From positions 21,265,501-21,329,500 of the forward strand of contig NC_064431.1 of NCBI RefSeq assembly GCF_023375975.1: a DNA stretch of 64,000 nucleotides. The letters are read 5' to 3'. This document shows positions 13,669-25,400 of the stretch, one piece after another. The stretch's first letter is position 1, and the number at the start of each line of letters is the position of its first letter. The translations under genes were made by a program, and so were the position numbers. Origin of the DNA: Astyanax mexicanus. Taxonomy: Eukaryota; Chordata; Actinopteri; Characiformes; Acestrorhamphidae. The notes beneath the pieces were generated by a model that saw only the letters and a program-made list of their open reading frames with translations, had not been told where the DNA came from and ran no database searches.

Positions 13669-13862
13669 CTGACATCGAGCTGGCATCCACCGCAAACTTT
13701 TATTACCCTGGATAACTTTTCTACTTATTTAAGACCTTCCAGCAGCGGTGAGGGCGGCGAGAACTCAAAGGACCCAGCGAGTAACGAATGTGTTGGAGTG
13801 AAATGAATTGATAAAGTGACGCCCATCTGCTTTCCTGCGCTTTGCTCTGGTGTTTATAATAG
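13669..13862 (+). repeat. Local direct duplication, copy 1
   Basis: This ~190-bp segment matches 15012-15197 in the same orientation. Shared blocks include ATAACTTTTCTACTTATT, CCTTCCAGCAGCGG and GACGCCCATCTGCTT, with scattered substitutions and small indels. No terminal inverted repeat or poly-A tail is visible, so it looks like a segmental duplicate rather than a mobile element. The second copy lies about 320 bp upstream of exon W1. Confidence 0.8.
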
Positions 13863-14042
13863 CGGCCATTTCTTCTTTTGGTTATTTTTTAATTGTAAAG
13901 GACAAAAAAAAACGCTAATCTTACATACATTATTTTCTTCTTTCTATAGTTTCATATTATTTCAATTGGAAAAACACTTGGAATACCATGGCAACCTCCT
14001 TGCAAAACCTTAAGAATTATCCCTTTCCTTTACAATAATGTG

Positions 14043-14535
14043 GCAACACCTTAACCATCAACCAGCTATGCCAAAGCTACACCTACCAAACACTTAGAAA
14101 TACCTCAAGAACTGCTCAGTAACACCTTAGCAGCCACAAGGCAACACTACATTATAGCAACACCTTAGCAACCACTTAGGATTAGGGATGCACCAAAATG
14201 TTTAGGCCAAAACTAAAACTGAACAAAATAAAACATTTATCACATTACAGAAAGGCTTTTTTTTAGTTTGCAACTTTATTTTTCATTTTTCATTACTGGC
14301 TAAATTAAATAGCCTAAATAGATATTTACCTAAAAACATAATCCAATACAAATGTCCTAATATTCTTATTTTTTCTGTATTCCTTTTTGTTGCTTTTTAA
14401 AACTGTTTTCAGTTGGTGAAAACCTGGTTACCATGACAACTCCTGGCAAAACACTTAGCAACACCCTAGCAACACATTAGCAACACCTTAGCAACACCTC
14501 AGAACTACTAAGCAATACCTTAGGAACCAGTTAGC
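14043..14535. repeat. CAACACCTTAG-type degenerate short tandem repeats
   Basis: Two blocks (about 14043-14185 and 14448-14535) consist of degenerate repeats of GCAACACCTTAGCAAC, separated by unrelated AT-rich DNA. A related fragment is at about 39390-39480. The unit is a common simple-like repeat in fish genomes. Confidence 0.6.
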
Positions 14536-14792
14536 TAGGCCAATAATTGTCAAAATAATGATCTAGTTAAAGTATTACTCTTTTTGTTTTTGCAAGCAAG
14601 AAGTGCTCATTAAGGCGTTATGCCAACTTTGTTTAAAATTAGGCATGCATCGACATTTATTTTTTGTCTGAAACTTAAACTGGAGAAGGTTAAGCATTTT
14701 TCAGAATAACAAATATCGGACACTTTCGTTAGTTTTTACTTTTTCCACTATTGCTTATGTACTTTTGATCATTAAGAAGTTATTAGTATATT

Positions 14793-14920
14793 AGGACATT
14801 CAAATTGGAATATAAAAACAGCATAAAAGCACTCAATTTTAAGCATTTTGTATTGTATTTTTTAGCACATTTAGCACTTTGTTTTATTTGAATGTTTTTA
14901 TATTCCAATTTGAATGTCCT
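14793..14920. repeat. Perfect 28-bp inverted repeat with 72-nt loop
   Basis: The arm 14793-14820 (begins AGGACATTCAAATTGGAA) is the exact reverse complement of 14893-14920. The loop of 72 nt is AT-rich. A transcript could fold into a 28-bp hairpin. The flanks do not extend the pairing far, so it may be the relic of a small palindromic element. Confidence 0.85.
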
Positions 14921-15011
14921 ACATATTCTTCACAATAAAAAGTTTGCTGCTCTTCTATATCTTAGTAATGTGTAAATGCTTTATGATGCTACAGTATAAG
15001 CTGTTTCCAAT

Positions 15012-15197
15012 GACTTAACATACATCAAACTGGCATCAACCACAGAATAACTTTTCTACTTATTCAATACCTTCCAGCAGCGGAGAGAGCGGAGAAAACT
15101 CAAAGGAAATGGCGAATAATAAATGTGTTGGAGTGAAATGAAATGATAAGGCGACGCCCATCTGCTTCCCTGCGCTTTGCTCTGGTGTTTATGATAG
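15012..15197 (+). repeat. Local direct duplication, copy 2
   Basis: Second copy of the segment at 13669-13862, in the same orientation and offset by about 1,340 bp. It is diverged by roughly 15 percent by eye. Its right end, TTTGCTCTGGTGTTTATGAT, matches the right end of copy 1. Confidence 0.8.
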
Positions 15198-15515
15198 ATT
15201 GGCTGTGAATTTAGATTGGCTTAGCTGTGTATTACCGGTTAGCCTGTGGTGACCTCCATTACCAGAAGGCAGGTAGCGTTGCCATCCGTCGCGGTGAGCG
15301 TGACAGGCCAGGCCGGCAGATTCCTGGTGTCTCCTCCCTCCCTGCTCCCCCCAGCCACTGATAGATGGCCGTTCTGGATCTGTCTGCTGTAAGATGGAGT
15401 ACGGAGCAGTGTTGTTAATCATGGCCTACCTCATTACACCTTACACAATCCTCTCTTTTTCTGTTTCTCTTTTTTTCCTCTCTCTTCTAATGCATCTTCT
15501 CTTCTGTCCACACAG

Positions 15516-15578
15516 AGTAAAGAGGTGGGACTTCAGCTGCAGGAGGATTTGATGAAGGTCCTCAACGAGCTGTACACG
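15516..15578 (+). CDS. srgap3: srgap3 exon W1 (F-BAR domain)
   Basis: 63 nt, phase 0 to 0, bounded by CTGTCCACACAG and gtaaga. It encodes 21 residues, SKEVGLQLQEDLMKVLNELYT, a helical piece of the F-BAR domain that directly precedes VMKTYHMY in all srGAPs. In the family this helix helps form the inverse-F-BAR dimer that deforms membrane outward. The preceding exon is outside the window, so this is the most 5' coding exon present. Confidence 0.92.
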
Positions 15579-16392
15579 GTAAGATGAGTATCCATGCACA
15601 TATACTGTACACATATCATCACTCTCAAGCAAAAAAACCTTGTATCTGCTACTCTTTTTCTAATTTAATCCCATTTTCTACCCAGTTTAAAATGCCATCT
15701 ACCCAAATGAAGGGTAAGGATAAGTGCACCTCCAATACATGTGAAGTCAGACCCCGCCTCTTTTTCAACTTCCACCAGTGAACTGCAGCATCACTGGGCA
15801 GCATCACAATTCACTTAAAGGAAAGCACCAGATCTCCAGCTCTGATACATCAGCCAACAGATGCCTGTGCTGACCAGCATCATCACAATGGCATTGGGGG
15901 GTGATAGCGCCATCTACTCTAACCACCCAGAGAACGCATAGCCAATTGTCTCTCTAACTCCTGCTGCTGGCGGTGAAGCAGCGTGACCATCCTAAGACCA
16001 TGATTGGTTACAGTTGGAGAAGAGGCAGAGTCTGACTTCACATGTATCAGAAGAGGCATCCGCATATCTTTACCCGCCTAGTGTTGGAAGCAATAGAATT
16101 GATAAGAAAAAGGACAAAATTAGAAAAAAAATATTTTTAAAAGAAATGATGCTCAAAAAATAGAAGTGAAGGTCTGTCAATCTGCAAAATTTCAAGAACT
16201 TCAAAAGTATAATCAAGTGCGGTTCTGAAGACCATCAAAAACATACTGATTAAACTGGCCCTCATCAGGTCCACCCCAGGGAAGGAAGACCAAGAGTAAC
16301 CTCTGTTGTTCATCAGAATTACCAGCCTCAAAAGCCACAAGTTAACAGCTCACCAGATAAGAGCCACCTAAATGTTTCACACAGTGTTTTTT

Positions 16393-16433
<41 letters not shown>

Positions 16434-19400
16434 AGGTGAAAGGAAACAGTATTCATCCTCTAGTCCAGCATCACAATGCACTTAAAGGAAAGCACCAGAT
16501 CTCCAGCTCTGATACATCAGCCAACAGATGACTGTGCTGACCAGCATCATCACAATGGCATTGAGGGGAGGTGATGGCGCCATCTACTCTACCCACCCAG
16601 AGAAAGCATAGCTAGTTGTCACTATGACCATCCTAAGACCATGATTGGTTGCAGTTGGAGAAGAGGCGGAGCCTGACTTCACGTGTGTCAGAAAAGGCAT
16701 CCGCATATCTTTACCCGCCCAGTGTTGGGAGCAATAGAATTGAATTGAAAAGGACAAATTAGAAAAAAAATATTTTTAAAAGAAATGATGCTCAAAAAAA
16801 TAGAAATGAAGGTCAGTCAATTTAACAATTTCAAGAACTATAAAAGTGTGGTTCCAAAAACCATCAAAAAATTACTGATGAAACTGGCCCTCATCAGGAA
16901 TGCCCCAGGAAAGAAAGACCAAGAGTAACCTCTGTTGTTCATCAGAATTACCAGCCTCAAAAGCCACAAGTTAACAGCTCCCCAGATAAGAGCCACCTAA
17001 ATGTTTCACACAGTGTTTTTTTAAAACACACACACACACACTCACACAGGTGAAAGGAAACAGTATTCATCCTCTAGTCCAAGAAAAGCTGCTCAGATCA
17101 TCTTACTGCACATCTGCTGAACTCTACAACATTGTTTTTTCATGCATTTTTCGGTAACAAAAACAGTACAGGTAAAGAACGTTCCATTCAAACTCTCTCT
17201 CTCTCTGCCCCTTTTTCTCTCCCTCTCTCTCTCCCTCTCTCTCTGAGGACTAAGACTGCAGTATATATCTCTCTCTCTCTATCTCTCTTCTTTCTCTCTC
17301 TGAGGACTGAGAGTGGAGCTTTTGCTGCAGGAGAGAAAGAGCTATTTAAGAGAGGGATGGAGAAAAAGTCAGTGTGTAAAGGGACTTATTTTGGTCCAGT
17401 GTGGTTAGGGGCTAATCAGTGGGAATGACCAGTGGGACCAGTGCTCATTATTCCCTGTTTGTTCTCCCCTCGAGAGCATTTTGTGGGCTGATGTTCTCAG
17501 TGCGTAATCTTGACTGTGAGACAAAGTAAAACAGAGAGAAAGAGAGAGAAAAAAAGCTAGAAAGAGAGAGAGAAATACATTGTGAGAGAGGGTGAAAGGG
17601 TGTGACTTTGTCTATCAGCTACTGATAGATGGTCTGAGGCTCTATGCATCCATCTCCATCTACTGCTTTTATAGATGCCTGTAAGAAACGGTGCGTAAAT
17701 CATACTGTAATCTGGGTTTACCGATTGGGATGGGTCATATGTTATTGTTAGTGTGGAAAAATGACACTTTAGTGTCTGCTTCAATATAGATATATAGATA
17801 AATAGGAGCAAAAAGGGCACTATGATCAGGAGATTGTTGGTTCGAATCCCATTCGTGCAGCTTGCCATCAGCTGCGGAGCCCTGAGAGAGCACAATTGGA
17901 TTTGCTCTCTAGGTTGGTAAATGGTGCTCTTTCCCTTCATTAATTCTAGGGTGATGTCGAACAGCACAAGGCATCTGTAAGCTTTTGTATCGCTTGGCTA
18001 CTCAGCAATGCTGCAACAGCAGCAGTTCGGAAAGAGGCGGTGGCTGACTTCACATGTATCGGAGGAGGCATGTGCTAGTCTTCACCCTCCTGGTGTTGGG
18101 GAATCACTAGTGATAGGGGAGTCCTAATGAGTGGGTTGGGTAATTGGCCTTGTAAAATGGAGAGAAAATGGAGAAAATTATATAAATATAAAAAAATTAA
18201 ATTAAATAATCAGTTGTATATACTTTAGGTCACTTCTTTTGACACTGTCATTCAATGATAAAATCATTGGATAGAAGTAAGTTGGTCATAAAGTGTTACC
18301 TCAGGGAACAGCTTGAGAAGGCCCACACTTATATAAGTTGTGTGGTGCTATCTTGTGAGTAAAGTTGAACACTGGCCAAATGCACAAAGGCATGTAAATT
18401 ATGGGAGTTGGAGCGAAGCCTGATAGTGGGTGCCAAAGGGATGGAAGATTGTATTTCTGAAGTTGCATGGGCATTTAATGTTCCTCTGTGATCCACAATG
18501 TCACGTATCTACTGGAAATGCATCATAGAAGGCTTATATTAACACCCATAGTGGACAGACTGCACAGTGCAGTGGGTGCAAATGATGGTGACCAACGGTG
18601 TCTGGTTGGAATTATCTGTTTGACCGAAAAAGTAATTCAAGTGGCAAGTTCTAGAGACCCTACGCTCACAGGTTAGGACATGGCAAAAGTCACAGGACAC
18701 AATAATAATAGCCCCATGTCCAATAACATTTGGCATGTCAGTGTATTGCAGTGTTAGATCTGTGTCTAATTACCCATCCATTAATTCCTCTATTATAGAG
18801 ATGGTCATAACCAACACATAGACACCGGTTATTTTTGGCCTTAACTTCCAGCATTTCTGCCAGAGCAGTGCCATCATAGACTAGTCTCTGTTTTTTCCTC
18901 AGCCACTAATTTGGATGCTTTGTCCTTGAAGTGTGCCATAGTGGCAGTCTTTAGTGTCTGGCTTCTTTGAGACGATAATGAAAAGCAACAGTTATGGGTC
19001 AAGCAGAAGACTCTCTGAGATGAACTAGTGCACTAGACTTCCTCACGAAAAGTCCAGAAATCATCTGTCATATTTCTGCCATGGATGTGGCATGAGCATC
19101 CATTAATAATCAATTAATTCCTTTCTAGAAGGGTTACACTTCCTGTTAACCCTTCTAGGCTGTCCCCAACCCAGATCAGTGTTTACAAATCCCATTATTG
19201 GTAGTTAACCCCATTTAACCCTTCCCCACCACTCAGGGACCAGCGTGGGACCATACATTAGAATCTTTGTTGCCCTGCGTAGTGCCCCACATCGCTCAGC
19301 ATTGTAAAATTAGCCCTAGCACATGGATATGGCACAAAGGATTCCACAGCCCCGGTGCCATGTTATTACGTGGTTTTATAGGGGAGTGTATCGGTGCCGC

Positions 19401-22400
19401 ATTCTGACACATGGCGCAGAGTCACATGGAGCCGACACACTGCATGCTTTTAATTAGCAGCGCCGCACTCACAGCTCAATCATCCCAAATGATACCCGAG
19501 CTTTGTTTTCTCCCAGCCGTTAGAAATTCCCTCTGTAACGCGGAACATGTGTCGGCTTTGTTGGAGGCCGCGGGGGGCGGGGAGGGCTTCGGGGAGGGGT
19601 GCTCTAGATTCAGGGTTCAAATTTGGCTCTCTCTGAACTGGATCCCCCACAAAGAGGCACACAAACACATCTCTGGATGCATGTGTACTCTCACACACTC
19701 CTTCACACTCCTTCACACTCATAAGAATTAGGGCATTGTTCAAATGACTTTTCTATGGAGTTATTTATACCATAGAATAACCACTTTTTGTTCTATAAAG
19801 AAGCATGTTTTTAATTCAATAAATAAATAAATGTTTTATAGACCTGGATAGATGGATGGGAGGACAGATGGATTGATACACTTTCTAGTCCAGTCCATTT
19901 GCATGATGGATGGATGGATGTAATGATGGATCGATGGATGGATGGATAGATACATTGAAAGGTGGATGAGGGATGGATGGATAATTGCATGAAAAGATGG
20001 ATTGATACATGGATGAATTGTTGGAAGGTAGAAGAATGAATTAATAAATCAGTGCATAGATAGATGGATGGATTGATGCATAGACAGATGTATGGATGGG
20101 TGAGTGAATTGAAATGTGGACAGATGCATGGATGAATGCATGGATGAGTGGATTCATAGTTGGGTGGATGTATTAATGGAATGTTAGATGGACACCTAAG
20201 TGGATGAGGGAATGCATGGAGGGTTAATTGCATAGAAGGATTGGTTGATGCATGGGTGGATGGACGGATGGAATGCAGGTTGGATGGATACATAGATAGG
20301 TTGATGAGGAAATGCACTAATAGTTCCTTAGAAGGATAAATTGATACATGGGTGAATTGTTGAATAGATAGGTGGATGAATGGATGAATGAATGTATAGA
20401 AAGATGGAAGGGTAGATAACTGAATGCATGGATGGTTAATTGCATAGAAGGATAGATGGATGTGGATAGATGAATGAACTGTGGATGGATATACAGACAG
20501 ACAGGCAGACAGTGGGTGGGTATATGGCATATAAACATTATGGACAAAAGTAATGAGATACCTGCTGATCCATTGTTTCTTTTGAAATTACGAGTTTAAA
20601 AAGGGTTCATCCTGCGTTTGTTGAAGTAACTGTCTACTAGTCTACTAAATTAAGTTTGTAGATTGTGGAGCATTGCTGTGAGGATTTGATTGTATCCAGC
20701 AGCAAGACTGATGAGGTCAGGATGTTGGCTGATCCCTATCCCACCAACTAACTCCCAACTTCCTAAGTTCCTAACGAGAACACTTTCTTCCTTTCTTGTC
20801 GTGGAAACCATTGCAGACCAGTTATAGTCCCCATAAAAGGAAGCAAATCCTCTAATCAAACAGTGGTGTGTGATGGAAATAGCCCTGGCATTGTTTTTAA
20901 GCAACATCTGCACTTCATAAGCAGAGCAGGAGAAAGGAACAGCAGTGGAAAAGCCCAGGATTGAGCGATAATTCCAGCTTTTCTGCTTCCGAGAATCATC
21001 CCTTGGGCATGAAGGTCGCTGCTGTGCTGACTTGATTTTTTCCCTCCGCAATCTTCGGCACTCCTCCTCGTAAAAAAGAAATCAGCAGCGGTTTGGCCGA
21101 GGGAATAAAGAAGGACCGAGAGTTCCCACCCTAAACAGGACGGTCTGCCAGATTTCCCTTCAGAATGTTTACTACTAACTGATGACACAGCAAAGCCGAG
21201 GTTTATTTATCGTACCCGTAACAGAAGCCGACCCTCTTACGTAAACTCTTAAGTGAGCGCTGGACGCTCAGGGTCATTAAGGATGATGGAGTGGAGCTGG
21301 TGATTGGGTCATTCCTTTGGCACGCCGCATGAGGGTGTCCTCAAGAGTGGCGTCACTCGAGAAGATTCCTTTACAGGGAGTTGGAGACAGCCGAGGCGTT
21401 CCATTCGTGTTTTGAATGAGTCCTCCACCCCACCCCCACCACTCACAGCACTACCGAACCCCAGCCCCTCCCTGTAAACGGCGTCTTCCAGTGCTTAGCA
21501 GCCGTTGTAAATTCCTTCCTTTGCTGAGGACTGGTGTGGTCTACTACCGTGGCCACACTGTTTGTTGCTGGTACTGCACTTATAAATAATAAAATAAAAA
21601 GATTCTTTGAAGGGTTCTTCCAGTGATGCCGTCGAAGATCCACTTTTGATTTTATAAGGAACAATTCTGTAAAAGAGGGTCTTTAAGAATCTGAAGACCT
21701 TTAGGCATCAAATAATTTAAAGGTTCTTCACACTCTTAACACATATCTATAAGAAACATGGTTGTAGATATGAAGAAGAAGAAGAAAAAGAAGAATAAGA
21801 AACCCAATGACGTTGTAGATTTGACTTTTCACACCTACTACAGTTGCACCTAGAGGGTCCCCCAATCAAGTTTTTTGGCCCCCAGTTTGATATAAGTACA
21901 TAAGTGCTGACTGTTGACCAACACAGATTTAGTTCCAGTCCAGTTCAATCCAATCTAAACCAAAGGAGGCATATTAAAGAGATCTTTCCAGTTCTATTCC
22001 TGCCAGTTTCAGTCCCTATCAAAATGAGCTATTTAAGGGCTCTGTCACTTTTATGCAAATAAGCTGTTGCTGGCCACACTACATGTTTACACTGAGCATT
22101 TACCACAGGTTAGTGTTAGCTTGTGCTAAACGGCAAAACACGAACAAGCTAGTTCATGCCTAACTGTGATCAAAACCCAAAAATCATTACTTAAAAGTGT
22201 TTACATCTCCCTCATCTGCTGACTTTCCACAGAACGTAGGTATAGATCCCTCCGTCAGACGATATCTCTCAGAATCTGTCTGAGAGTAAACTTAATCTGG
22301 TAACTACATGTTAATGTTCTGACCTTCATTACTGAAGACTAGAGTACCATATAAGCAAACTATAAATACAGCGATGTTCTAATTCATATTATGTCAAGAA

Positions 22401-25400
22401 CTACTCAACTAAGTGAAGAATAAAAAAACTTAAGTGCAGTCACAAAGACCACCAAAAACGTTATGATTAAACTAGCTCTCCTAAACTAGGATTGTCCAAG
22501 GAAAGGAAGACCAAGAGTTATATCTGTTGTACAGGATACCAGCCTCAGAAGTTAACAGCTGTCCATATAAGAGCCATCTTAATGCTTCACAATATTCAGA
22601 GTATTTTGGTTTGTTTAACACTTTTTTTTTTAGTTACTACATAATTCTTATGTGTTCCTTCATAGTCTGGATGATGACTTCAGTATTTATTTAAAATGTA
22701 GGAAAAAAGGAGAAAGTGTTTAAACTTTGGACTGGTGCTTTTGAATCATATTGAATCATATCATTTATAAGTATTGTATCGGCAAGTTCTTAGCAATACA
22801 CAGCCCTAGTTAAGAAAGTAGTCCTCTCAGTCAGATAGAGAAGATTATATTCCCCTGTAATGCAGACTGATGGGATATTAAGACAGTCTGTTTCTCTTCT
22901 TCAGCTTATGATGATTAGCTGGTTCTGCTCAGTGGAGCAGCAATCCTTCCAGAGTGCTTTGCTGGAGTCTCGGATACAGAAGTCGCTTCTTACTTTCGAC
23001 CGAAGGCAGCGCACTGGGCTAGAAAAACAAGACACGCTATTGGCCGTGCCGGCATGACTGCAAATCCCAGCAATTTGAGCTAATAATTTGGGGGCAGGCT
23101 GGCTTCTCTGAGGGTCTCGGGCATTGTAGGTAATTTGTGCTGTCGAGCCTGAAATGCTACTGGCTCTGCCACGCTTCCCGTTTCCTCCTGCCTGGTTTCT
23201 GAGCTGCCCGCACTTTCTCGGCCGCCAGCTGCTCTGGGTATGACCACCTGAACAGATTTGGGGGTAATTAGGCTACAAAAAGGCAGCAAATGCACGGAGT
23301 GGAAACAGATGCTACAACAAAAGAGGCGAAGGCCGGAAACAAATCTTATTAAATGTGATTTATTTTACTAATCTCATGAGCAGCATACATGCTGCACCTC
23401 ACACACATTGTACACATTCCTGTGTGTCATGCAGTCCTCACGCCTCCATCAATCCTCATACACACACACACGCACACACACACACACACACATGTTTATA
23501 CACTCAGACATTCAGTACTAATTCCTCCCCTCAGATCACATTTACACTGTGGATTAGGATGGATGGACAATATATCAATATTGCAATAGATTGCGGCAAT
23601 AGATAGATTGCATCATATTGATATGTGCTGTCAAATATCGATTTGAGTATTGAGTACCAGTCAAAAGTTTAGACACACTGACTTATTCAGTGTTTTTCAT
23701 TTTTTATATATATATTTTACATTGTAAATTAATGTTGAGGTAATCCAGACTATGAATGAACGCCTAAGGAATCATGTAGTAAAAGTAAAAAGTGTTAAAC
23801 AAACGAAAATAATGACATTTAGATCCTCTTATCTGGGGAGCAACTTGCGCTTTCTGATCCTAGTAACTCTGATTAACTTATCCTGTGCAACAGAGGTAAC
23901 TCCTGCTCTTCCTTTCCTGGGGCGATCCTGATGAGTGCCAGTTTCATCATAATGTTTTTGATGGTCTTTTTTCGACTGCACATCAGGATACTTTAAAATG
24001 TTTCAGTTTGACTGACCTTCATTTCTTAAAGTAAATGTTTTTTTTTACTTAGTTGAGAAGTTTTTGCCATGATATAGATAAAACACAAACAATGCTCTCA
24101 AAAACATTACGAGAGCAAGAAATTCTGTTCTTCAAGACCTGGTTGTCTCCACTGCCTACTGTTGGAGCAACTCTTCATTATGGTTTGGATGCTAATCAGG
24201 TCTTCTTTTCTGGGTTGGCTGTGGGCCAACTCTTATTCCAATTCCAGTTTACTTATATTCCAGTTCTGATCTCTTCCTCTTGGTTCCTCCTGCAGGTGAT
24301 GAAGACGTATCACATGTACAACACGGACAGCATCAATGCTGAGAGCAAGCTGAAGGAGGCAGAGAAGCAGGAGGAGAAGCAGATGGGACGCAGTGCCCGA
24401 CAGGAGGACCGGCAGACCCCTCGCTCGCCAGACTCTCTCACCAGCATTCGGCTCGACGACAAGCCCGTCCGCCGCAGCTCCGTCAAGAAGATCGAGAAGA
24501 TGAAGGAGAAGGTGAGAAGAGGGCTGTGTAATTTTTGTTTGTTGTAGCATACCATGCTATAAAATTAATTTAACCTTTTCTAAACGCAAACTATTTTTAA
24601 TTTGGCACTTACAGGACAATGCTTGTCCACATGCTGCTGCCGTACATATATATATATGTGTATTATATATGTTGTCATATCCTCTCTATTAGTGTTGGCC
24701 ATGCTAAAACCTTGATTTGCCAAATTACAAGAGAGAAGAAAATGCCTTCAATTTTCTAGTATATCTCAAAAACTTTGAATATAATTGAAAAGTTACTTTA
24801 TTTCAGTAATTCAGTTAAAAATATGAAACTCATATTATATAGATGTATTACATACAGAGTGATCTATTTTAAGTGTTTATTTCTTTTATTGTTGATGATT
24901 ATGATCACAGCCAATGAAAACTCAAATAACTGTGTCTCAGAAAATTAGAGTATTATATCGGACAACTTTTGGCAGTGTGGGCAGTAGTGCCAAGTCCTGC
25001 TAGAAAATGAAATCTGCATCTCCATAAAAGTTGTCAGCAGAGGGAAGCATGAAGTGCTGTAATATTTTCTGGGAAAACACTGCACTGACTTGATAATAAA
25101 ACACAGTGGATCAACACTACCCAGATAGCAAAAAGGATCTGGCCGGAACCGGCACAATTCAAAACGGATCTGTCCCAGTGTCCTTTTGCACAGTGGGTAG
25201 CAGATGACATGACTCTCCAAACCATCACTGATCATCAGTAAATTTTAATTAATTTAGAAAATCAAGGGATCAGAGTCTGGAGGAAGAGTGCAGAGACACA
25301 CAGTTCAAGCTGCTTGAGGTCTAGTGTGAAGTTTCCACAATCAGTGATGTCATCTGCTGGTGTTGGTCCACTGTGTTTTATATCAAGTCCAAAGTCAAAA

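Noticed and set aside
1..15515. A further upstream srgap3 coding exon
   Set aside because: I looked for the F-BAR stretch that precedes SKEVGLQ and found none with acceptable splice sites. The intron appears to extend beyond the window.
17839..17849. GGTTCGAATCC, a perfect tRNA B box
   Set aside because: No acceptor stem, D arm or anticodon arm can be drawn around it, and the downstream sequence matches the SINE body. It is a SINE promoter relic.
19811..20530. Minus-strand open frame of 239 codons rich in HPSIHPSI
   Set aside because: It lies entirely in a GATG/GGAT tetranucleotide repeat that happens to lack stops in this frame.
24053..24295. Upstream in-frame extension of exon W2 starting with a methionine
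   Set aside because: The open frame continues into the intron, but a strong acceptor at 24295 and family similarity beginning exactly at VMKTYHMY show that the exon begins at 24296.
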